64,000 nt of DNA from Microcebus murinus (Eukaryota; Chordata; Mammalia; Primates; Cheirogaleidae), in the NCBI RefSeq assembly GCF_040939455.1, contig NC_134116.1, positions 47,197,400 through 47,261,399 on the forward strand. The letters run 5' to 3'. Position 1 is the stretch's first letter. The number at the start of each line of letters is the position of its first letter. A program made the translations under genes and the position numbers. Positions 51,671-62,880 of this stretch are shown here, piece after piece. The notes beneath the pieces were generated by a model. The model had not been told where the DNA came from. It saw only the letters and a list, made by a program, of their open reading frames with translations, and made no database searches.

Positions 51671-51839
51671 ACTAAGATGAATAGAGTTCATGTTTAGCCT
51701 CTCCAACACAATTCAGTACTCTGACTCATAACCATTTCCTGAACCACAGGTACATTTATTTTATTAGTTTCTGAATATCTCTGTCAAGATATTTCATGGT
51801 CACCATAAAATCAACACACAAAAAATTAATTTTTTATCT

Positions 51840-52560
51840 TCTGTTTTCAACTTGTCCCACTTTGCATTTTGATTACAGGCACCTCTCTATCAATTCATTT
51901 ACCCAAGAGAGAAAACTGACACTCATCTCAGACTCTTTCCACTCCTGTATTCACAGAATTAAATCAATTTAAAAAAAACCTTCCAAATTCATAATACCTT
52001 TACTTCTCTATCTCCGTCCTAGACCAGGACACTTACTTTTCTTAACTATATCATTGGAAAATTCTCTTAATGTTTTCTTCTCGACTGATAACCAGAGAGA
52101 CAGATTTTAATTTTATTTTTGTTGTCTGCAGTGTTTTTATCACTTAAATTTTCTTTATAGCTACAGAGTTAACTACCCTAAAAACAAATTAGATTCTAGC
52201 ACATCCCTGATAAAATTCTGTAATTATTCTTTATCTTGTCTAGTGTAAAATCTCAGTTCCTTAAGCTGACAGAGATGTTCCATTTTTCATTTTGACACCT
52301 GCCCACATTGTCATTGTCATCTCAATGCTCTTGGTCTTGAAATCTAATCAACTTCCAACTCACTCCCTATGCTATTTTTTTTAAGTCTCTGAGTCTTTAA
52401 GGCTGTTTTCTCACCAACATCTCTCAACTTTATGCAGCTCATACCTGCTCTTCCTATAGTGTCCAAAGGCATGTCATCTCAGAAGTCTGTCTTGACTTTT
52501 TCACCATGCCCTGTGTATGACAGTTAAGCACTGTATTATCTTACAGCAGCAGAGGCACCA
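51840..52560 (+). mobile_element. L2-like LINE fragment
   Basis: Pyrimidine-rich text with CTGACACTCATCTCAGACTC, then a region like the L2 3' part (CTTGTCTAGTGTAAAATCTC, GGCATGTCATCTCAGAAGTC). Decayed. Confidence 0.5.
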
Positions 52561-53485
52561 AGAATGAATTGATTTTTGATGTATCTCTGGGTTCTTATGG
52601 AAAATGAAAATGACCAGAACTCTAGGTGCAGAAAGAATCAGTAGCTACAGACAGTTTTGAAAGCTGTCTGAAGTTTTGAAAGCAACAGTGATGTTGCTGT
52701 GTGGCTAAATTAGTGCCAATGGACATGACCACTGTATTGCTGGTCCTCTGTCCAGATTACCTTCCACTCTTCTCCTTTGTAACTCTACCGAAGCTAAAGA
52801 AAACATTAGCAATATCTTATGAATGAAATAGTGAATGAAAACATTCACCTTTGACTACTATTACCGGTAGTAAAACCAACTTAGTGCCTAATAAAGGGGC
52901 TAACTCAGACTTTTGCTAAGGAAAGTGTCAATGCTTCTTACAGCTACTAGACTTCATTCCTAAGTCAGGTATCAATTAACAGACCTTTGTATGCAAAACA
53001 TTTGGGACAAAGAGCACAGTGTTCAACGTCTTGAGAGAAGAAACATTTTTAATTGGTGTGATGGAAAGTAACTACGATAAAGAAATATTACCTGATAAAG
53101 CTAGCTTTTTAAAAATTTAACGTTGATAGAAATGCTAAATGTAAAAAAGAAACATGTATGCTGCACAATGTTCGGTATTTTTCCGTGTAAAATATATGAG
53201 TGATTAGTGGATGACAATATTATAGTGATGGAATCCTTCTCCCTGCCTGTAGCAGCTGATATAGAGAACTTGAAACTGTGAAGAGTGGAAGTGAGGCTTA
53301 GCATTACTAGCTGTGTTTTGATTCCCGTGGTAATATTCTTTAGATTAAAAGCTTGTGTTTAGCTTTGCACATAGGCTAGAAAAAAAAAAGATGATAATTG
53401 GGCTAAAAGAAAGATGATAACTATACCTTTCCCAAAACTAAATACAAAACTAGATACAAAAAGGATACACACAAGTAACAGTTCC
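52561..53485. other. Intergenic DNA, nothing recognised
   Basis: No supported gene or repeat. Confidence 0.5.
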
Positions 53486-53830
53486 ATGTTAAAGATTTTG
53501 GGGAACATCCTGACCTGCATCCTCCAAACTTAACTGAACTGACCAAGAGCAAAGAAGTTTTACAACCTCCTCAGATCCTCACTGACACTCAGATGTCTGG
53601 GATCCTTTAATTATCTCAACAATAACACCCTACCCCACAACTTCCCCTTCCTATGAGATAAAAAGGAGTCTAAAGTTCATATTAACTTAAGATAGTTCTT
53701 TAGGACATTAGTCAGATATGTCATTTTGTTGGCTCTCTGAATAAAGGTCACTTTCCTTGCCCCAACACCTTGCCTCTTAACTTATTTGCTGTCCCAGAGT
53801 GAATAGTACTAGCTTGACTTCAGTTACAGA
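53486..53830 (+). mobile_element. Probable ERV LTR fragment
   Basis: TATA-like GAGATAAAAAGGAG near 53657 and AATAAAGG near 53741, followed by a C/T-rich U5-like stretch. Family not identified. Confidence 0.45.
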
Positions 53831-54690
53831 ACTAGAAACAGCATTCCATTTGGCAGTAAATTTTTCTCTAATCCAAACTGATGAAAATTTCTTTATCAAA
53901 CAATCTTTTTAAACCAAAGACAAGCTAGTCATTTAATCCACAAGATTTGCTGATTTCTTTAGATAGCATATCATAGGAATTTATGTAGTGGGTAAATACT
54001 CCAATATCAAACAAATGTTTTTTTTCCTGTAAGATCTAAAATCTGAGTTTTAAGGTTTTAAATTACTTGTAAATACTATAGGGCTTTTTGTTGTTTGTTC
54101 TTTGTTTACTTTTATTTTGCAAAGTGGAAAGGTAAATCTCAAGAGAAGATGGCTCTAAATCAACTATTTATATCCTTATGCAACCAAAATATGATGAAAA
54201 GAATAAGAGAGAACCAAAAGACACTGGATATCTTCCTACTCTGTTCTGTTTGAATATTTTTTAAGTTGCATTATCTAGGATTTTATTAAAGTCAAAAGAA
54301 AATATTACCATCTATGTTTAGTTTATTAAACATAGATTCAATTACACATCAAGCGCAAGTTTCTTTGAATTTTATTGCTAAAGAGAATCAACAAAACATT
54401 TTTATCTTACTACTATGTATTTGAAGAGACTAATTAAATGCTAAGACAAAATTACATGGAGCAAAATGTAAAGATGATATTTTACACTCTTGGAACAAAT
54501 TAATTTTAGTTATACAGTCAAAGACTAATGAAAATTTAAGCAATGGATTTTACTGACACTGTTTCTGAGATTCAAAGACTCAGACACAATAAATTATTTG
54601 TATAAATCACTCCTTATCTGAGGGGTAGAATGCTATGTAAGTATAAAAACCACCTCTAACTTATTTTGATGCAAGAGGTTGATAAATATT
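53831..54690. other. AT-rich DNA, nothing recognised
   Basis: No supported gene. It runs into an (ATTTT)n tract at 54702-54725. Confidence 0.5.
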
Positions 54691-54949
54691 ATTAACTATT
54701 TATTATTTTATTTTATTTTATTTTAGGATTACATGAGTTTTTTTTTTTCAGCATATTATGGGGGTACAAATTTTAAGGTTTCAATAAATGCCCATTTCCC
54801 TCCCTCCCCCCACAAGTCTGAGTCTCCAGCATGACCATCTCCCAGATGGTGCACATCTCACTCATTATATATGTATATACCCGTTCCCCTCCCCCCTGCC
54901 CAATACCCTATTACTGCAGTACCTATGTGACCACTTAAGTGCTGTTCAG

Positions 54950-55399
54950 TTAATACCAATTTGCTGGTGAGTATATGTGGTGCTTGTTTTTCCATTCTTG
55001 GGAAACTTCACTTAGTAGTATGGGTTCCAGCTCTAACCAGGAAAATATAAGATGTGCTATATCACCATTGTTTCTTAGAGCTGAATAGTACTCCATGGTA
55101 TACATATACCACATTTTATTAATCCATTCTTGGATTGATGGGCACTTGGGCTGTTTCCACAGCCTTGCAATTATGAATTGTGCTGCTATAAACATTCGAG
55201 TGCAGGTGTCTTTTTTGTAGAGTGTCATTGGATCATTTGGATAGATGCCCAGCAATGGGATTGCTGGATCAAATGGTAGATTCACTTGTATCTCTTTAAG
55301 GTATCTCCATATTGCTTTCCATAGAGGTTGAACTAATTTGCAGTCCCACCAGCAGTGTAGGAGTATAGAATTTTTTAATTTCCATCTTGATTTCTTCAT
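54950..55399 (-). pseudogene. L1 ORF2 C-terminal segment joined to endonuclease-end sequence
   Basis: 149 codons, mainly the Cys-rich end of ORF2p (HCWWDCKLVQPLWK, MEYYSALRNNGD). The first few residues come from just after the endonuclease, so the frame crosses the deletion junction. About 2.5 kb of ORF2, holding the RT, is absent. Confidence 0.88.
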
Positions 55400-55561
55400 T
55401 TATGAAGTAATCATTTAGTAGGAGGTTGTTTAATTTCCACGTTTTTCTGTAGAAATGTGAATTTCTGTTACGGTTGATTTTTACTTTTATTCCACTGTGA
55501 TCTGAGAAGATACATGGTATGACTGCTAGTTTTTTAAATTTCTTGAGGTTTACTTTGTGTC

Positions 55562-56230
55562 CTAGGATATGGTCAATCTTAGAGATGTCCCGTGAGCTGA
55601 TGAGAAGAAAGTATAGTCAGTGGATTTTGGGTAGAATGTTCTGTAAATGTCAGTCAGACCCAATTGTTCTAGAGTTTTGTTTAAGTCCATTGTTTCTTTA
55701 TTAATTTTCTGTTTTGAGGATCTGTCTTGTGCCGTCAGTGGGGTGTTGAAATCTCCGGTGATTATGGAGTTGCTATTAATCCATTTGCTTAGGTCCAGTA
55801 AAGTTTGCTTTATGAATCTGGGTACACCTAAGTTGGGTGCATATATATTTAAAATTGTTATCTCTTCTTGTTGAACTGTGCCCTTCACCATTATATAATG
55901 ACCCTCTTTGTCTTTTACTACTTTTGTTGGTTTAAAAACTAAATCGTCTGAAATTAGAACTGCCACACCAGCCTTCTTTTGGCTTCCACTTGCTTGGAAT
56001 ACTGATCTCCACCCTTTTACTTTTAGTCTATATGCATCCTTGCAGGTTAGATGTGTTTCCTGAAGACAGCATATACTTGGCCTGTATTTTTTTATCCATT
56101 CAGCCAGCCTATGTCTCTTGAGTGGAGAGTTTAAGCCATTCCCATTTATTGAGAGAACTGATAGGTAAGGTGGATTACTGTTCATTCTGTTGGGTTGGAT
56201 GTTGTTGCTTTGATTTCTCTCTTGAGCCAT
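55562..56230 (-). pseudogene. L1 ORF2 N-terminal endonuclease segment
   Basis: 222 codons open from an ATG. APE-type endonuclease motifs are visible: LSINGNGLN, CLQETHL with its catalytic Glu, and ITGDFNTPL with Asp and Asn. The frame ends at a premature stop shortly after SSAHG, before the SDH motif, which lies in another frame near 55500. No downstream RT is present. Confidence 0.88.
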
Positions 56231-56299
56231 TGTACTATCTGGCCTTTAATCTTTGGGTTTTGGTTGTTTTTATATTCGTGAGTTTTTATTATGTTTTTC

Positions 56300-57261
56300 C
56301 GTGGGTAACACTGTTTTGAGTAGTTCTTGTAGGGCTGGTCTTATCTTGGTGAATTCTCTAAGACTTTGCTTGCCTGAGAATGTCTTTATTTCTCCTTCAT
56401 ATATGAAGCTTAGTTTTGAAGGGAAAAAGATTCTAGGGTGGGCATTGTTTTGTTTCAGAAGAGTGAGAATGGGGCCCCAGTCTCTCCTTGCTTGTAAAGT
56501 CTCATTAGAGAAATCTGGTGTTATTCAATTTGGCTTTCCCTTGTATGTTACTTGCTTCTTTTGTCTTACAGCTCTTAGAAGGGTCTCTTTAGTTGATATT
56601 TTGGTCAGTCTGATGACTGCATGTCGTGACGTCTTCCTGTTTGCATTGAATCTCCCAGGGGTCCTCTAAGCTTCTTGAACTTGTATATTGAGATTTTGAG
56701 CAAGGCCTGGGAAATTTTCCTCTATTATATCTTCAAATAGCTTGTCCAACCCTTGGGTGTTGTCCTTTTCCCCTTCTCGTAACCCTATTACCCTCACATT
56801 AGGTTTCTTCACATGATCCCACATCTCTTGTAGGCTTTGCTCTTTTCTCTTGTTTCTCTGCTCTATCTCTGTGATGGTTTTATTTAGTTGGAGGGTGTTA
56901 TCTTCAAGCTCTGAGATTCTTTCTTCTGTTTGATCTACCCTGTTCTTGAGACTTTCCACTGTATTTTGTAGTTCCCTGAATTGATTCTTCATTTCCAGGA
57001 GTTCGGTTAAAATTTCTTCATTGTGTCCATTTCTTTTTCCAGGTCCTGGAGGCTTTTTGTGGTTTCTTTGTGTTGGTTATTGAGTTGTTGTTGCAGCTCG
57101 GTGAGTGTTCTTATGATCCACATATGAAATTCCTCTTCTGTCCTTTTGGTTGCCTGATTTTGGTTGGTGTCCATTTCTAGGGGGCTGGTGCTCCTCTTTG
57201 GGGGTGTGTTTTCCGTTTGGTTCTTCATATTTCCTGAGTTCTTTCGCTGATTTCTTCCCAT
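56300..57261 (-). pseudogene. L1 ORF1 remnant
   Basis: Two open parts follow ORF1p. The first, 57007-57261, has an N-terminal start MGRNQRK and a heptad-like coiled-coil beginning. The second, 56666-56992, continues the coiled coil (NRVDQTEERISELED) into the RRM start (NVRVIGLREGEK). A stop follows at about 56666, and the C-terminal domain continues only in broken frames. ORF1p normally coats L1 RNA as a trimer. This copy cannot encode it. Confidence 0.85.
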
Positions 57262-57269
57262 GTCGATCA

Positions 57270-58693
57270 GTTGTTGTTTCTTTCCTTTAGGTTATTGTTT
57301 GGGTATTCACACACCTTGTTTAGTTTCTGAGGTGTTAGGTGGTGTCTGTGGGTGAGATTGGACCACTCCCTGTATATTGAGTCAGTGGGTACCGTGAAAA
57401 GGCTGTGCAAGATGCCGTCCCTGTCAGTAGGTGGCGTTTGCTTGGAGGAACAGGCTATGCTGTTGATTTTGTGTCCTGTTATCAGCTCTTGTTCTGGGTG
57501 GAGCTGAGTTGGGTAAGCCTGCTCTCAGGCAGTTAGCAGGGGTCAAAGTTCTGTCCTCTGCTTCCAGCTTCCAGGAAAAGCTATCAGGGCGGGGCTGGAA
57601 TGGTCCTGCTCAGCCAGAAAGTCTGCTTGTGGGGTTGAGGCTGTCTGAGACCCTCAGTCTGGAGCAGGCCTCACTTCTTTCCACCCTCCCCAACTCTGCA
57701 GCTACTCCTGGGTCTCTGCCAGCAGGCCAGACCACACGCCACCAGTCCTCCCCAGATTGTGATGCCGGCGGGATGTTCCCTGGGCAGAAACGCTGCCTGG
57801 GCTGGGCGCACAGCCTCCCTTTGGTGGGAGGGTTGCCCTCTAGGACTGTGATCTGCCCCTGGAGGCACACACACCTCAGCGGGCTGTTCATAAATATCCC
57901 TTCTGTGCCCCGGGGAATGCTAGACCTCGGTGCAGGGGATCTGGTCTGCAGGTCCAACCTCTGGGTCCCAGAGTTCAAACTGTATCCCCACCAGGGAGAG
58001 GAGTTCCGGTCCCAATTCACCCACAGGGAGCCCAAGCTGTGTCTGTGTCTCTCAGCCTCTGAGTCGGCACCATTCTCCTGGGAACACTGTACCAGCAGCA
58101 CCTGGGAGGGCTGGCGGGTAGGGCGCTCATTGTCTGAGTTCTACTTAGTCAGCTGTAGGGTCCCAAAAGGGAAGGTCCTGTTCCCTGGAGGTGCCTCCAG
58201 CTGGTGGCTGTATTGTCTCTCTGGGAAGCCGCAGGTAGGGTCGTCAGAGGGGAGAAGGAGGCAATATGGCGCCTGCCGTGCGGCTCGGGTCTGTGCACAC
58301 GGAGGTGCCCCGAGGGATTTGGGAGTCTGGTGCCGTGTCCGCTACAGGCTCACCGCTAGCTGGTGGCGGTCGTCTCTGGGCTGGTGTCCGCAGGTCTCTC
58401 CACCCGCTGGGAAGCCCACCAGCAGTCCCAAATGCAGGGGAGGGGAAAGGTGATTTATCCACCTACCCTTGCCGCTGGTCTCCGGGCTGCTCCGGGCGGT
58501 CTCAGCTTCCAGTTCTCCTCCATAGCCTCCTCCCGTGGAGTCTCCCGGGGTCTCAGGTAACCCTCCTTCCAGCCCTCGTCTGCTTTATGCTCGCCTTCTT
58601 GCTTCTTTTTTCTAATTTCTGCTAGAATCTGTCTTTTCTGCAGAGACACTCTTTCTGGCAGTGTTTGTCGTCCGCCATCTTGATCCTGTCTCC
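57270..58693 (-). promoter_or_regulatory. L1 5' UTR (internal promoter region)
   Basis: GC- and CpG-rich leader upstream of ORF1, much richer than its surroundings. It carries a 314-codon open frame on the opposite strand (57509-58453). Promoter function is known for L1 5' UTRs; it is not shown here. Confidence 0.7.
58672..58682 (-). promoter_or_regulatory. YY1-type site at the L1 5' end
   Basis: CAAGATGGCGG on the minus strand at L1 nucleotides 12-22. In human L1 a YY1 site at the same place directs accurate transcription start. The match is seen; activity is inferred. Confidence 0.75.
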
Positions 58694-58697
58694 TATT

Positions 58698-58862
58698 TAT
58701 TTTTTTAAAAAAACAAAGTCCTGCTCTGTCAGCCTGGCTGGAATGCAGTGTCATGATCATAGGTCACAGCAGCCTGGAACTCCTGGGCTCAAGTGATCCT
58801 CCTGCCCCAGCCTTACAAAGTGCTAGGTTTACAGGGGTGAGCTACCCAATCCAACCAACATT
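58698..58862 (-). mobile_element. Alu monomer (FLAM-like)
   Basis: In antisense, AAGTCCTGCTCTGTCAGCCT, GATCATAGGTCACAGCAGCC, GCTCAAGTGATCCTCCTGCC and GTGCTAGGTTTACAGGGGTG. Only one arm is present, as in free left Alu monomers. Confidence 0.82.
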
Positions 58863-58929
58863 TTTTTCTAAATTTCATAAGAGGTTTCTGCTGTTGTAGT
58901 TTTCTAGCCAGTAGAGCATGGTATTTCAA

Positions 58930-60132
58930 TTACATTCATACTTCAACAACAGGGATGTGTTCTGAGAAATGCATCATTAAGAGAGTTCATTGTTGTGTGA
59001 ATATCATAGAGTGTACTTACACAAATTTACATGGTATAGCCCACCATATACATGGGCTATATGGCATAGCTTATTCTCCTAGGCTATAACTTATATAGCA
59101 TGTTACTGTACTGAATACTACAGGCAATTATAACACAAATGGTAAATAGTTGTGTATCTAAACATGGAAAAGGTACAGTAAAAATACCATATAAAAGAAA
59201 AAAAAACAGTACACGATGGCATACCATAGGATAGGTATGGTACTCATAGAGCACTCACCATGAATGAAGCTTGCAGGACTGGAAGTTGCTCTGAACGAGT
59301 CTGTGAGTGAATGGTGAGTGAACGTGAAGGCTTAGGACATTTTCGTACACTGCTCTAGGTTTTATAAACACCATACTCTTACACTATACTAAATTTATAA
59401 AAAAGTATTCTTTTTCAATAATAAACAAACTTTAACTTACTATAACTTTTTTACTTTATAAACTTTATAAAATTTTTTCACTCTTCTGTAATAACATTTA
59501 GCTTAAGACATGAAAACATTGTATAGCTGTATAAAATTACTGTTTTTATGTATATCCTTATTCTATAAGCATTTTTCTATTTTTACACTTTTAAAACTTT
59601 TAAATCTTTTTTCTTAAAACTAAGATATAAACACACATTATTAGCCTAGGCCTACACAGGGTCAGGATCATCAATATCACTGTCTTCCATCTCCACATCT
59701 TGTCCCACTGGAATGTCTTTAGGGGCAATAACAGGACTGAGGCTGTCATCTGCTATAATAAGAATGCCTTCTTCTAGAATACCTCCTGAAGGACTTGCCT
59801 GTGGCTGTTTTGCAGTAACATTTTTTTTATTATAAGTAGTAGAGTATACTCTAAAATAAGAATAAAAAGTATAGTATTGTAAATACATAAACCATTATCA
59901 AGTATTATGTACTGTACATAATTGTATATGCTATATTTTTTTAAATGAGTGAGGTAGACTCATTTATATCATCATCAGAACAAACACATGAGTAATGTGT
60001 TATGATGTTATGATGGCTACGATGTCACTAGGGGATAGGAATTTTCTAATTCCATTATAATTTTATGGACCACTATCATATATGCAGCCCATCATTGACA
60101 GAAACATTGTTAGGTGGTATATAACTGTACTT
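58930..60132 (-). mobile_element. Tigger3-like TcMar element
   Basis: Read on the minus strand from about 60132: ACAGTTATATACCACCTAAC, a block CCCCTAGTGACATCGTAGCC, then the short coding remnant and an AT-rich part to about 58930 (ATGCATTTCTCAGAACACATCC-like end on that strand). The order and motifs agree with the Tigger3 consensus I recall. It is internally deleted relative to an autonomous Tigger. Confidence 0.78.
59652..59888 (-). pseudogene. Tigger-encoded protein fragment
   Basis: 78 codons ending in the acidic MEDSDIDDPDPV. The same acidic ending is present in Tigger3-type repeats as I recall. No DDE catalytic domain is included. It is a leftover of the transposon, not a host gene. Confidence 0.6.
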
Positions 60133-62080
60133 CTAGCCAGTCTAAATGTTATTGATAAATCCAATGTTTCTGGAAGAATGTTTAAACTTGAAATTAATCA
60201 ATGTCTGTTCTTTGTTACAATTTCAGTTTGTATAAAACCTTCACCTTCCTGAGCAGTGATCTACTTTCTTTTTCTTTCTCTTTCAGCAGCTGAACTATCT
60301 TCTAGGAAGTTTTTCCAGACTCTAGTTCCATTTTTCCAACCCAGTCATGCCATCAGTTTTGTACTCAAAACTCCTAGTCATGAATCATCAAAATCAAATG
60401 CAGCAGTTGTCAATACTCGTTCAGATTGTCTTATTTTCACTTGATACTTCCTACCCTTCTGCTCAGTTTCCACTGTAATTTTTTGTTGTTTTAGAACCAT
60501 CCATATAAGCTTCTCTTTTCCAGTCAGTTTTTCCTCAGTATAAGTATATTCAAGGTAAAGACAGTTTTAAAACTTTTTAATGTGGAGCTTTTCAGAAAAA
60601 TAAATTCTACCTCTCTCTCTCTCTCTTTCTCTTTCCTCTCTAAAATTCTATTACTTATCTGTTTGGCTACCTTGGTTATTTACTAAAGTGCACACTAGCC
60701 ATAATCATTATCCTCTTTCTACTCTTTATTTGTAGTATCAACTAAACTTGTATAAATAAATGGGAATCAGATAAATTTTTGGTGGATTGCATTATATTTA
60801 TTTAGTGTCTGCTGTATTCTACGTAATATTCTAAGTGCTAGGATACAGCAGTGGATGAAGATATGAAGGTTTTTTTCATGTATTTTTTTACATAATATTT
60901 TTCTTTCTATTTGCTGATAAAATGAACTCTCTATGTACTTCTAAGACTATCTAGTCTTTCAAATGATTCAATCTATGTTTCAGACTTAACAGATATTAGA
61001 ATATTCCTCATTCTGGCATGTATAGGGATAAGTAAAATATATTTGTTGACATTTAGTCAGACAAAGGCAGGTTTTCATAAAACAGTCAGATTAAGGATCT
61101 CAGGAGTATTTCAGCCCAATAATTGAAGATCTACATTTCCCCAGTTTCACCTATTTCTGCCCATTATCTATCAGCCTACTGAGTATATGAGTTTATTATG
61201 TTTATGACTCTGCCAGTGTACTTATGCTTTGACCTCTACTTCTAACCTTATACAAATTTCCCAATATAGAGTTTACTCTTTCAGGGGGAGAATTGACATT
61301 AAACATTTTGAAAATTATATCACTGAACCACCATCTATATTATCCTAAGTCCAAAGCTGCAATTTAAAGGTTACTGTATCACAGTAATAGGGTGGAAAGG
61401 AACAAGATGAGAACAATTTCTATTGTTTAAAATTGCTTTGTTGTTTGTATAAGAATCTTTTACTACTGCAGTGAATGTATTTTAAACTACCTAAATGCTC
61501 AGTTTAAACAATTAAAATGTAAAATCCTAAAAATTTAAGAAGACAGCAGGAATCAAGCAGGAAAATCAGATATAGCTAAGAACAAATTTATACATGCTAA
61601 TAGGAAGGGAATAATAATACATAGCCTCAATAAATTAGATTAATAGCTGATACAGATGCTCATTTATATCTGGCAATCAACACTGCTAGAATGATAGTTA
61701 GACCTAGTTCATCTTGTAACTCCTCCATAATCCATCCATATGGTCATTTTTTATCATTCTGAAAAATACCCTTATCAAAACATTGATGTAAACACGATAA
61801 TCCTAAGCAAAATTGTGAACGAGGTAAAACATTTTTGATACTTTGTTACATCTTATAACACTGTCTTTGTCCTGGAGCTACATGTACCTTTCTTCTCTAA
61901 ACAGGCTCCTTTTCTTTGGTAAGTATCAGTTAATTCATTTTAATGGTGTGGAACAGTGGTTCTCAAACTTCAGTTGCATCAATTTGAATTTACACACACT
62001 CATCACTAAAAAGACTGAAAAGTCACTGCTGTTTAGGAAGAACCACTTAATTAAGAAGAGTCATCAAGAAAAATATGGAT
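60133..62080. other. AT-rich DNA, no gene recognised
   Basis: Open frames of up to about 62 codons, none supported. A CT-rich repeat lies at about 60609-60640. CAGTGGTTCTCAAACTTCAG at 61957 could be the end of a small hAT element. Confidence 0.5.
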
Positions 62081-62880
62081 CACTCAAAAATGTTTTCGGG
62101 CATCTGAGTATACCCGTGGGGGGAAAAATAAAGCTTTATCCTAGCATCACAGTTCACACAAAAACAGATTCCAGATAAGTCAAGAATTCAAGTTAAGAAA
62201 ATATCTGACAGAATGATAATATTACAAAAAAGGCAATGCATTAATAAAATAATCTTTGAGTAGATAACGCTTTTCTGCTTATGACCAAAAACTCTGAAGT
62301 CCTTAAAAAAACCTGATAAACAAAAAAGTTTACAAATACATAAAAATAAAAACAAAAGATTATCTAGCATCTTTTCCATATAAAGAATTTGTGAAAATGA
62401 AGAGGAAATATTCCAAAATCCACAAGAAAACTGGGCAAAAGCCACAAAGACAAAGTGTATACAGAGAAAATGGCAAAAGTGAATCTTAAGCATATGGAAA
62501 GATGTTCAATTTCACATGTGATAAAGTAAATTGCAACTAAAATTGAAACCATTTTTCTCTATCAATTGAAAAAAAGCAAAATATTTGATTAAATACTATA
62601 GTGGCAAAGACTTGGGGAAATTAGTGGGAGTGTGAATTAGTATAAACTATGCTCTATGGAGAAAATATCACTAAATATGTAAATATATATTTCCTGTGGC
62701 AATTTTATTTCTAGGAATTTTATCACAAATATGCTCAGTTTTGTGAAATGGCATATGGTCAAAAATATTCACTGTTAACATTGTTTATAATAAGTAAACA
62801 AGATGTCGATCAACATGAGCTCACTTATATAAATTACATACTCATGCACAATGAAATATAAGACAGTTCATTAGGAAGAG
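62081..62880 (+). mobile_element. Ancient L1 ORF2 3' part
   Basis: Sense ORF2 landmarks in decayed form: AAAACAGATTCCAGATAAGT, AAACTGGGCAAAAGCCACAA, ATATGGAAAGATGTTCAATT, then the 3' text TTGTTTATAATAAGTAAACA. Open frames on the minus strand here are shadows. Confidence 0.65.

Larger units (their letters stand above)
54739..58693 (-). mobile_element. L1 with a complete 5' end and a large internal deletion
   Basis: On the minus strand it begins GGAGACAGGATCAAGATGGC at 58693, the start form of a full-length L1. It runs through a GC-rich 5' UTR of about 1.4 kb, broken ORF1, the ORF2 endonuclease region, then a jump near 55365-55372 to the ORF2 C-terminal Cys region, the 3' UTR and an A tail (T run 54738-54748). 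The reverse transcriptase region is missing. It was inserted in the A-tail of the Alu monomer at 58700-58860. Confidence 0.92.

Noticed and set aside
57610..58760. Other GC-rich frames in the L1 5' UTR (163, 119 and 101 codons)
   Set aside because: Overlapping frames in all directions show low stop density. Only the longest antisense frame is kept as a finding, with that caution.
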